From contig CAYPDX010000036.1 of assembly GCA_964409695.1 (NCBI GenBank), forward strand, positions 1 to 13,344: DNA of 13,344 nucleotides, written 5' to 3'. The position numbers were made by a program, and so were the translations under genes. The notes under the pieces were generated by a model. It searched no databases. It was given only the letters and a program-made list of their open reading frames with translations, and was not told where the DNA came from. Positions 1-6,593 of this stretch are shown one piece after another; the first letter of the stretch is position 1, and each line of letters begins with the position of its first letter. Origin of the DNA: JABDAD01 sp964409695 (GTDB taxonomy: Bacteria; Pseudomonadota; Alphaproteobacteria; Rickettsiales; Rickettsiaceae).

Positions 1-221
1 TGATGCCATTTCTTACTTCTTTAAAATGCCTAATCCAACCTAAATTACTATAGTGATACATATTTTTTGCTCATAATACCAGATCGCAATTTAGTATAAT
101 AGTGTTATTATTGCTATAACATGACTGTTTTGAGACTTGCTTTATTTTTTACTAAGGCAGTAAGAGAGTAGATCCCGGGTCACGCCCGGGATGATTGTTA
201 GAATGAAAGATAACGAGATAT
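1..221. other. Spacer at left edge, no supported gene
   Basis: No convincing gene is visible. The last 20 codons or so of one minus-strand frame (from an ATG at 61 off the left edge) are open, but that is too short to call. A perfect TATAAT sits at 95-100 on the plus strand without a good -35. An extended -10-like TGCTATAAC follows at 112-120; no plus-strand gene lies downstream of either. A GC-rich hairpin at 172-192 is listed separately. Confidence 0.5.
160..203. repeat. GC-rich hairpin repeat, copy 1 (ATCCCGGG / CCCGGGAT)
   Basis: The arms ATCCCGGG (172-179) and CCCGGGAT (185-192) pair perfectly around the loop TCACG. The hairpin lies 30 nt past the rpsA stop. It shares flanks with a second hairpin at 8284-8304: read on the minus strand both run TTCTAA, then ATCATCCCG, a variable loop, CGGGATC and ACT. 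GC-rich palindromes of this kind are common in spacers of alphaproteobacterial intracellular genomes. It may help end rpsA transcription, but no T-run follows directly on the minus strand, so I call it a repeat rather than a terminator. Confidence 0.6.
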
Positions 222-1967
222 TTACTTGCCTTCTTTTTCTTGAGCTTGGCTTAGTGCTGCGCCCAGTAGATGTCCTAAGCTTGAACTATTATCAGAAGAA
301 CTATACTCTTTTAGAGTTTTTTCATTCTCTGCTGATTCATGGGCCTTGACTGATAGGTTAACACGTTTGTTTTTATTGTCTACAGAGACAACTTTCGCAT
401 CAATTTTATCACCTACGTTAAATTTATCGGGTCTTTGCTCTGATTTATCTGCTGATATATCAATTTTTTTGATAAACCCTGAAGATTTTTCATCAATCAT
501 TACTTCAACACCAGTATCTGTAATAGCAGTAACTATGCTTGAAACAACATCACCTTTATTATATTTAGGTAATTCTGCTAATTCGGCAGGAGCTTCAGAA
601 AGTTGCTTGATACCAAGGCTTACTCTTTCTTTTTCAACATCTATAGAAAGTAATTTGCATTCTACTATGTCACCTTTTTTGAAAGATTTAAGAGATTCTT
701 GGCCATTTTCCCATGCAACATCTGATTCATGAATCATTCCATCAATTTCTTCTCCAATCGCAACAAATAGGCCAAAATCTGCAACGTTTCTAACTTCGCA
801 TTTGATCACATCGCCAACTTTATTTTTTTCAGAGAATTCTTGCCATGGATTTGCTTTACATTGTTTGATGCTTAGAGAAATTCTGTGTTTCTCTTCGTCA
901 ACTTCCAATATTACAAATTCAACTTCCTGCCCAATTGTAAGGGCTTTTTTAGCATTTTGATTTGCTTTCACCCAGCTAACTTCACTTGAATGGACAAGTC
1001 CTTCAATGCCGTTTTTAATCTCAATAAATGCACCATAATCAGTTACATTTGTAATTTTACCAATCATAGCTTTTCCAATAGGAAATTCTGTTTTAATGCC
1101 AAGCCATGGGTTTTGATCAAGTTGCTTCATACCAAGTGAAATTCTCTTGGTTTCTTCGTTAAATTTGATAACCATTACTTTGATTTTTTGACCCATTTGT
1201 AAAACTTCTGATGGGTGATTTATTCTGCTCCAAGAAATATCTGTAACGTGGAGTAGGCCATCAACACTTCCCAGGTCAACAAACGCACCATAATCTGTGA
1301 TGTTCTTTACTATACCATCAAGTACTACGCCTTCAGAAATTTGTGAAAGCATTTCATCTCTAGCGCCAGATCTTGATTCTTCAAGAATAGCTCTTCTAGA
1401 TACAACGACATTTCCAAGTTTTTTATCCATTTTTAAAATTTTAAATGGCTGAACTATTTCCATTAATGGAGTGATATCTTTAATAGGTCTTACGTCAACT
1501 TGGCTTCCAGGTAGGAAAGCTACAACTCCAGATAGATCGACAGTAAATCCGCCTTTTACTCTACCGAATATAACGCCGTCAACTAATTCTTCTGTTTCAT
1601 ATGCTCTTTCAAGAATGAACCATGATTCTTCTCTAACTGCTTTTTCGCGGCTTAGAATAGTTCTACCATTTCTTCCTTCTAATTTTTCAACATAAACATC
1701 AACATTGTCGCCGATATTAGGAATCTCATGTTCCATTACTAGCTTAAATTCATTAAAAGGGATTCTTCCCTCGTTTTTTAGTCCTACATCTACAATCACT
1801 GTGTCATTTTCAATCCCAACGACGACGCCTTTTACTACTGTGCCTTCTTTAACGCTAACTGTCGCAGCTGCATTGATTAAGGCTGTAAAATCTTCGGCTC
1901 CTGTATCTTCTGGTGTAAATGGGACGAATTTTTTCTTGGTTTTTAATTTTTGAAATAATGGTTTCAT
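222..1967 (-). CDS. rpsA: 30S ribosomal protein S1
   Basis: Ribosomal protein S1 binds mRNA on the small subunit and helps load structured or weakly led messages. The product, 581 residues from the chosen start, contains six S1 (OB-fold) repeats at about 41-108, 126-193, 211-281, 299-369, 384-455 and 470-541. Repeats 3-5 show the hallmark TDYGAF or ADFGLF followed by DGL/EGL/DGM and a HxS/TD-type segment. It ends with the S-rich tail and SLGHLLGAAL segment typical of alphaproteobacterial S1. E. coli S1 has 557 residues. I chose the ATG at 1967 because AAGGA stands about 8 nt upstream; a TTG at 2000 would add 11 residues but has no such site. The gene is transcribed alone, away from yqgE behind a terminator, with an extended -10 promoter at 2009-2017. 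Identification is secure. Confidence 0.97.
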   Translation of the reverse strand: MKPLFQKLKTKKKFVPFTPEDTGAEDFTALINAAATVSVKEGTVVKGVVVGIENDTVIVDVGLKNEGRIPFNEFKLVMEHEIPNIGDNVDVYVEKLEGRNGRTILSREKAVREESWFILERAYETEELVDGVIFGRVKGGFTVDLSGVVAFLPGSQVDVRPIKDITPLMEIVQPFKILKMDKKLGNVVVSRRAILEESRSGARDEMLSQISEGVVLDGIVKNITDYGAFVDLGSVDGLLHVTDISWSRINHPSEVLQMGQKIKVMVIKFNEETKRISLGMKQLDQNPWLGIKTEFPIGKAMIGKITNVTDYGAFIEIKNGIEGLVHSSEVSWVKANQNAKKALTIGQEVEFVILEVDEEKHRISLSIKQCKANPWQEFSEKNKVGDVIKCEVRNVADFGLFVAIGEEIDGMIHESDVAWENGQESLKSFKKGDIVECKLLSIDVEKERVSLGIKQLSEAPAELAELPKYNKGDVVSSIVTAITDTGVEVMIDEKSSGFIKKIDISADKSEQRPDKFNVGDKIDAKVVSVDNKNKRVNLSVKAHESAENEKTLKEYSSSDNSSSLGHLLGAALSQAQEKEGK

Positions 1968-2008
1968 CAAAATATTCCTTGAGCTAGCCGTGCCGAGCAA
2001 GCATAATT

Positions 2009-2026
2009 TTTATAGCAATTGCTATA
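2009..2026 (-). promoter_or_regulatory. Probable rpsA promoter overlapping a 16-bp palindrome
   Basis: On the minus strand TGCTATAAA (2017-2009) matches an extended -10 element (TGnTATAAT) and would start RNA near 2002, giving a leader of about 35 nt to the ATG at 1967. No TTGACA-like -35 is clear, which extended -10 promoters can tolerate. The -10 is embedded in a perfect palindrome, TATAGCAATTGCTATA (2011-2026), which could also be an operator. The promoter role is inferred from position and motif. Confidence 0.5.
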
Positions 2027-2030
2027 GGTG

Positions 2031-2074
2031 AAAAAGGCGCTTTAACTAATTTGGCACAAATTTGTTTTAAGCGC
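2031..2074 (-). terminator. Intrinsic terminator downstream of yqgE
   Basis: A long imperfect hairpin spans 2037-2074. The outer arms are GCGCTT (2037-2042) and AAGCGC (2069-2074), followed by AAC/GTT, one T-T mismatch, and the inner arms AATTTG (2048-2053) and CAAATT (2057-2062) around the loop GCA. Read on the minus strand, it is followed after CC by five T residues (2035-2031). It lies 60 nt past the yqgE stop and just before the rpsA promoter, so it would insulate the two genes. Confidence 0.75.
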
Positions 2075-2133
2075 AAAACTGCTCCCATTATACATAAAAT
2101 TGTTGAGGAAGCAATAAAAATGGAGGAGCGTCT

Positions 2134-2706
2134 TTAGCTATGGCCGATTTGCGATGCAAAAAAGTTATTATCTACACCTATTTTATCAAGAGCATTCTTC
2201 CATTTAATGTCATTTTCTTGATCAAAAATCATTTGGTTGTCAGCGTCTACAATTAACCAATAGTTATTTTCTATCTCTTTTTCAATCTCTCCATCGCCCC
2301 AGGCGGTATACCCAAGTATAAAGCGGCTTTGTTTTGGGCCCTTTGATTTGAGAATGTCTTTTACTATTTCTAGATTAGAGCTGACTGCTAAATTTGCAGT
2401 GGCTGGAAATAGTATATTCTTCGTATAATCAGTGCTATGAAGGATGAAGCTTCTTTCTGGTTCAACTGGTCCTCCAATAAATATTTCTTTTTCGCTATCT
2501 GAAATTGTTTTATCAGAAATTCTGTAAAGTTTTTTAATGTCAAAGTTAGTTGCAAACTTATTTACAATAAGACCAATTGCCCCATGTGACGAATGTGATG
2601 CAATATATATAATACATCTGTCAAAAATATCTCCAAATGAGCAATATGGATTGGCAATGAGAATCTTACCTGTTAAACTTCCTTCAACGTCCTTGATATC
2701 TATCAT
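2134..2706 (-). CDS. yqgE: YqgE/AlgH family protein (UPF0301)
   Basis: This belongs to the YqgE/AlgH family, soluble proteins of about 187 residues whose biochemical role is still unsettled. Seen in the sequence: the N-terminal GSLTGKILIANP segment, then DIFDRCIIYIASH followed by HGAIGLIVNK, then the FIGGPVEPE motif, and a C-terminal GYTAWGDGEIEKEI segment in place of the usual GYAGWGPGQLE. All are in family order. I chose the ATG at 2706 (190 residues), which gives the family length; the longer frame to 2781 would add 25 hydrophobic residues and overlap the divergent gene. The start has no clear Shine-Dalgarno site. A TATAAT at 2728-2723 would give a very short leader. Only 33 bp separate it from the divergent ScsB/DsbD-like gene. 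Family assignment is firm; function is unknown. Confidence 0.92.
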   Translation of the reverse strand: MIDIKDVEGSLTGKILIANPYCSFGDIFDRCIIYIASHSSHGAIGLIVNKFATNFDIKKLYRISDKTISDSEKEIFIGGPVEPERSFILHSTDYTKNILFPATANLAVSSNLEIVKDILKSKGPKQSRFILGYTAWGDGEIEKEIENNYWLIVDADNQMIFDQENDIKWKNALDKIGVDNNFFASQIGHS

Positions 2707-2722
2707 TGATAACTGATCGTAA

Positions 2723-2728
2723 ATTATA
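2723..2728 (-). promoter_or_regulatory. Possible -10 element for yqgE
   Basis: A consensus TATAAT reads on the minus strand at 2728-2723, 17 nt upstream of the yqgE ATG. No -35 sits at 16-18 nt spacing; a TTGCTA is 22 nt away. RNA starting about 7 nt downstream would have a leader of only some 10 nt, which fits the lack of a ribosome binding site. Weak evidence in an AT-rich region. Confidence 0.3.
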
Positions 2729-2739
2729 GTAAGTAATAT

Positions 2740-4707
2740 ATGTATAAAAATAGCAAAATTCAAGAGATACCAAAATCTCAAATTAATTCTAATTCGGCGC
2801 TTCAGTGCCCATCCAGTAATTATAGTATTAGAGCTTGGATTTTTGCATGTATATTGATGCTTGGCGTGAATTCATATGCGAAAGATAATATCTCGTTGCA
2901 CGCTAGTGAAGGTGTGGCTATTTTGCGGATAATGTTAGATAAAGGTGAAAAAACCTATTGGCATCATTCTGGTAGGGCTAGCCTACCTACTGTAATAGAG
3001 ATTACTCACTCAACTAATCTGAAAAATCATTACATAGATTGGCCATGGCCTGAATTTAATCAAAATTTGAGCTACATAAATGCTGAATATAAAGGTGGGG
3101 TTGATATACCTATTTATTTGCAACCAAAGGATTATTCTAAGCCTGTAGAGGTGAATTTAAAAACTTCCTATGTAGTTTGTGGAGATGATGGGTGTTCTAA
3201 AAAAGAAGCTAATTTAAGTGTAGTTTTACGCAACCCAAAAGAATTTCCAAAATACGAGAAATTGGAAAAATATTCCGCATACATAGAAAATAATAAATTG
3301 GTTATAGAGTTTGAATTGGCTAAAAATGAGCCCTTAAATGTATCTTTAGTAGATAACAAAAACAACGTGTATTTGCCTGATTTTATTGAACATATTGAAC
3401 ATCAATATAAGTTAATGTTTCCTAGTGAATTAATTAAAGACAGTAAAATCTTGTTCCTATTTACTTCTAAGCATTATAATCATATAGAATTTAACATTGA
3501 GCAAATTTCAGAGCGTGTAGTAGCTAATAATATATTGTTTTATATTCTTCTGGCATTTGTTGGTGGGAGTATTTTAAATCTTATGCCATGTGTTCTTCCT
3601 GTACTTTCAATGAAGTTGTTTCATCTACTTGATAATAAAACAGCAGAAGAAAAAAGGATATATTCCGTTATATCTACTTTTACTATAGTTTTTTATTTTA
3701 TGCTGCTTGCGATTCTTACGATTGAAGCGAAGGAGCTTGGCAGGGTTTTTATACCGGGTTTTAGTATGCAACAACCATATGCAATTATTTTATGTGCTAT
3801 CATAGTTACAATTATGCTGAGCGTTATTAGAGATAAAATAGATTTTACAATGAATTTTGATTTCCTATCTTCTCTAAAATCTAAAAATAAATATGTTGAA
3901 ATTATATTTTCAACACTTGCATCTACCATCCTTGCAACTCCATGTACTGCTCCTTTCTTAGTAACAAGCATGACATTCGCTATAACAGAATCCCCTATTA
4001 TTATATTTGCCATATTTGCTTCCGCATCAGTTGGATTTTCACTTCCATATATAGGTTTAATATTATTTCCGTCGCTCCTCAGTTATATACCAAAGTCAGG
4101 TCCATGGCAGAAGAAGCTAAAGTTTATTTTGGCGCTTATGCTAGTAGCTACTGTTGGATGGTTGATATGGTTGTTAAATTCTTTACTGGGATTTTATGGC
4201 TCGCTATCAACTTTTATGCTGATTTATTTACTTAGATATTGTTTGGAATGTAGTGCTAGCAGGAATATTAAGTTAATGAGCTTGATAGTAATTATTCTGG
4301 GGTTTCTGATAATACCTTCTTCTGTTAGTAAGAATTTTGATAAGATAAATGAAATATACCACGAACATTGGATAGGTTTTGATGATTCTAAAGTTCAATC
4401 ACTTATTAAGGCTGATAAAATCGTATTTGTAGATATTACTGCGGATTGGTGTATGACTTGCCAGATCAATAAAATCTTTGTATTAGATAGGCTGTCAACT
4501 ATAAAGCTATTTAAAGATAATGAGGTCTATACATTTATGGGAGATCTTACTAAGGAAAATGAACTAGTGTCAAAATTTTTATTAGAAAAAGGTGTAGCCG
4601 GAATCCCATATAATATTATTTATGGCCCAAATAATAAGAATGGAGTAGTCCTTCCGGTTATTTTTAGCTATAAAGATATAGAGGATGCAATCAATTTAGT
4701 TAAATAA
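2740..4707 (+). CDS. ScsB/DsbD-type membrane thiol:disulfide interchange protein
   Basis: Proteins of this family take electrons from cytoplasmic thioredoxin across the inner membrane and reduce periplasmic thiols, for example for cytochrome c maturation or disulfide repair. Domains in order: a probable signal segment at about 30-47; a periplasmic domain with WHHSGRASLPT-type sequence and a cysteine pair C147/C152; an eight-helix membrane domain at about 265-528 with one cysteine in each half (MPCVLP, C284; TPCTAP, C402); and a periplasmic thioredoxin-like domain with WCMTC (C571, C574) and the cis-proline GIPY (P623). All six expected redox cysteines are present. The length of 655 residues and the long N-terminal region fit the ScsB branch better than E. 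coli DsbD (565). The start at ATG 2740 puts an odd stretch of about 29 residues ahead of the signal segment, yet no other canonical start is available. A separate promoter follows, so it is probably a single-gene unit. Confidence 0.9.
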   Translation: MYKNSKIQEIPKSQINSNSALQCPSSNYSIRAWIFACILMLGVNSYAKDNISLHASEGVAILRIMLDKGEKTYWHHSGRASLPTVIEITHSTNLKNHYIDWPWPEFNQNLSYINAEYKGGVDIPIYLQPKDYSKPVEVNLKTSYVVCGDDGCSKKEANLSVVLRNPKEFPKYEKLEKYSAYIENNKLVIEFELAKNEPLNVSLVDNKNNVYLPDFIEHIEHQYKLMFPSELIKDSKILFLFTSKHYNHIEFNIEQISERVVANNILFYILLAFVGGSILNLMPCVLPVLSMKLFHLLDNKTAEEKRIYSVISTFTIVFYFMLLAILTIEAKELGRVFIPGFSMQQPYAIILCAIIVTIMLSVIRDKIDFTMNFDFLSSLKSKNKYVEIIFSTLASTILATPCTAPFLVTSMTFAITESPIIIFAIFASASVGFSLPYIGLILFPSLLSYIPKSGPWQKKLKFILALMLVATVGWLIWLLNSLLGFYGSLSTFMLIYLLRYCLECSASRNIKLMSLIVIILGFLIIPSSVSKNFDKINEIYHEHWIGFDDSKVQSLIKADKIVFVDITADWCMTCQINKIFVLDRLSTIKLFKDNEVYTFMGDLTKENELVSKFLLEKGVAGIPYNIIYGPNNKNGVVLPVIFSYKDIEDAINLVK

Positions 4708-4729
4708 CAGTTAATTAAAAATAATAAAC

Positions 4730-4757
4730 TTGCATATGGAATAAAAATCTGTATAAT
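4730..4757 (+). promoter_or_regulatory. Sigma70-like promoter of the type I secretion operon
   Basis: TTGCAT (4730-4735) and a perfect TATAAT (4752-4757) are separated by 16 nt. Transcription would begin near 4764, leaving a leader of about 33 nt before the prtD-type ATG at 4797. AT-only inverted arms at 4702-4716 and 4760-4772 bracket the promoter. Confidence 0.7.
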
Positions 4758-4796
4758 ATAATTAAGTTATTTGTTAACAATGGAAGATGTTGAGAT

Positions 4797-6575
4797 ATGT
4801 CACAAAATCAAAGAAATGAATCAGTAATACAAGATCAAAATCCTATTCAGAAGGCTTTACAAGATTGTAATCTTGCTTTTAAGATAATTTTTGTATTTGC
4901 TTTTTGTGTAAATATTTTAATGTTGATCACTCCATTATATTCTCTTCAGGTATTAGATAGAGTTATTGGAAGTGGTAATCTTGAGACGCTTTTAATGCTC
5001 TCCTTGATTATTGGCCTTATTTATTTTGTATATACTCTTATGCAAATCGCTCGTTCATATACGATGATAAGGGTGGGAGAGTGGCTTGATAATAATTTAT
5101 CACCAGTACTCCTTGCATATTCAATAGCTGGATCGGCTTTAAAACAAGGATCTGGTGCGAGTCAGCTCCAAAGAGACTTCCAAACTGTAAAAACATTTTT
5201 AACAAGCGCTGGACTGAATACTATTCTGGATGCTCCATGGTCGATAGCTTATATTACAGTTATATTTATGATTCATCCATATATCGGCTTTCTAACAGTT
5301 GGTGGCGGTATATTGATAGTATCACTAGCTTTTGTAAACGCTGCGGCGACTAATAAAACCCTCGGCGAAGCCAATGAATATTCTATTAGAAGTTTAAATC
5401 AAGCTGAAATAGCTGGCAGAAATGCTGAAGTTGTTGAAGCTATGGGAATGATGAAGAATGTTGTAGCCAATTGGGAAAAATACAATAAAGCAGCTTTGGA
5501 TAAACAATCTTTAGCGAGTTATAGAAATGGTATGGTTTCGAATTGGTCTAGATTTCTAAGAAATATAATGCAAATGGCTGTAACAGGTATTGGTGCATAT
5601 GTTGTAGTTTCTACAAGTGGTAGAGACATGACAACTGGTGGTATGATAGCTAGTTCAATTATGGTAGGAAGAGCGCTTGCTCCTTTTGATAATGCAATTG
5701 AGCTTTGGAAATCACTTAGTAATACAATGAAGTCATATAAGAGAATTAATGAGGCTTTCAAACTTGGTAATTTGAGAGATAAATCAATGCCTCTTACAAA
5801 TGTGCTGGGAAATCTTGTGATTGATAATGTTTTCTATTCTCATCCACAGACTCAGCAAAAAAAATCTCCTATGCAAGAACAAGCACAGCCAAGAAATATT
5901 CTAAATGGCATTTCTTTCGCCGTTGTACCTGGCGAGTCCTTAGCAATAATAGGGCCAAGCGCTGCTGGTAAATCTACGCTTGCAAAAGTTATTACAGGAG
6001 TTTGGCCAGCGTCTTCTGGGTCCGTAAGATTAGATCAAGGCGACATATATAGATGGAATAGAGATGATTTTGGAAAGCATATTGGTTATCTTCCTCAGGG
6101 TATTGAGCTATTTTCTGGCTCAATAAAGCAAAATATCGCAAGAATGGCAGAAGATATAGATAATGCAATGGTCGAAGATTGCGCAAAGCTTGCTGGTGCT
6201 CATGAAATGATTCTTAAGCTACCTGAAGGTTATGAGACAGATATTGGCATAACAGGAGCAAATTTATCTGGTGGACAAAAACAACGAGTAGGGCTCGCAA
6301 GGTCATTCTACGGTACTCCTAAATTAGTTATACTCGATGAGCCAAATGCTAATTTAGATGAAGCGGGAGAAATTGCTCTTTCAAATGCACTAGTTGAAGC
6401 CAAAAAGCGTGGTATAGCTGTAATTGTTATATCTCATAGACCATCAGTTCTTTCTGTAGTAGATAAGATTCTGCTTTTGCAAGATGGAGCGGTAGCAGCA
6501 TTTGGTGAAAAGAACGATGTTTTGAATAGAGTAAAATTGCTTAAAAATGGCATGATTCATATTGAAAATAAATAA
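4797..6575 (+). CDS. prtD: Type I secretion ABC transporter ATPase/permease, PrtD family
   Basis: This is the inner-membrane ABC exporter of a type I secretion system, which with an HlyD-type adaptor and TolC moves unfolded proteins directly out of the cell. The N-terminal half has a transmembrane domain (about 28-300), beginning with the VLDRV segment typical of this family. The C-terminal half is an ATPase with every key motif: Walker A GPSAAGKST (386-394), Q-loop YLPQ (Q434), signature LSGGQ (490-494), Walker B LVILDE (510-515) and H-loop histidine H547. There is no N-terminal C39 peptidase or peptidase-like domain, which fits the PrtD/AprD rather than the HlyB class. A Gln/Pro-rich insert (about 349-366) interrupts the start of the ATPase domain. 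GGAAG lies 10 nt before the start. The adaptor gene follows after 18 nt; no substrate or TolC gene is in view. Confidence 0.93.
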   Translation: MSQNQRNESVIQDQNPIQKALQDCNLAFKIIFVFAFCVNILMLITPLYSLQVLDRVIGSGNLETLLMLSLIIGLIYFVYTLMQIARSYTMIRVGEWLDNNLSPVLLAYSIAGSALKQGSGASQLQRDFQTVKTFLTSAGLNTILDAPWSIAYITVIFMIHPYIGFLTVGGGILIVSLAFVNAAATNKTLGEANEYSIRSLNQAEIAGRNAEVVEAMGMMKNVVANWEKYNKAALDKQSLASYRNGMVSNWSRFLRNIMQMAVTGIGAYVVVSTSGRDMTTGGMIASSIMVGRALAPFDNAIELWKSLSNTMKSYKRINEAFKLGNLRDKSMPLTNVLGNLVIDNVFYSHPQTQQKKSPMQEQAQPRNILNGISFAVVPGESLAIIGPSAAGKSTLAKVITGVWPASSGSVRLDQGDIYRWNRDDFGKHIGYLPQGIELFSGSIKQNIARMAEDIDNAMVEDCAKLAGAHEMILKLPEGYETDIGITGANLSGGQKQRVGLARSFYGTPKLVILDEPNANLDEAGEIALSNALVEAKKRGIAVIVISHRPSVLSVVDKILLLQDGAVAAFGEKNDVLNRVKLLKNGMIHIENK

Positions 6576-6593
6576 TATAAACGGTAGACAGAG

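Noticed and set aside
1..61. Possible 5' part of a minus-strand gene (MYHYSNLGW...) leaving the window at its left edge
   Set aside because: Only 20 codons are visible, the ribosome binding site is weak and no motif is recognisable; an open stretch this short is expected by chance.
112..192. A small RNA from the TGCTATAAC element at 112-120 to the hairpin at 172-192
   Set aside because: No -35, no T-run after the hairpin on the plus strand, and the hairpin is explained as a dispersed repeat.
346..1953. Plus-strand open frames opposite rpsA
   Set aside because: They are the complement of a highly conserved ribosomal protein gene and their products resemble no family.
1968..2000. Longer rpsA starting at TTG 2000
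   Set aside because: It lacks a ribosome binding site and would begin at or right next to the likely transcription start; the ATG at 1967 has AAGGA at proper spacing and gives the normal S1 N-terminus.
2707..2781. 25-residue hydrophobic N-terminal extension of YqgE
   Set aside because: YqgE proteins are cytosolic and about 187 residues long; the extension overlaps the divergent gene and the family homology starts right after Met 2706.
3693..4235. Open frames overlapping the membrane domain of the ScsB/DsbD-like gene
   Set aside because: They arise from low-complexity codons of membrane helices; the real frame has all redox motifs.
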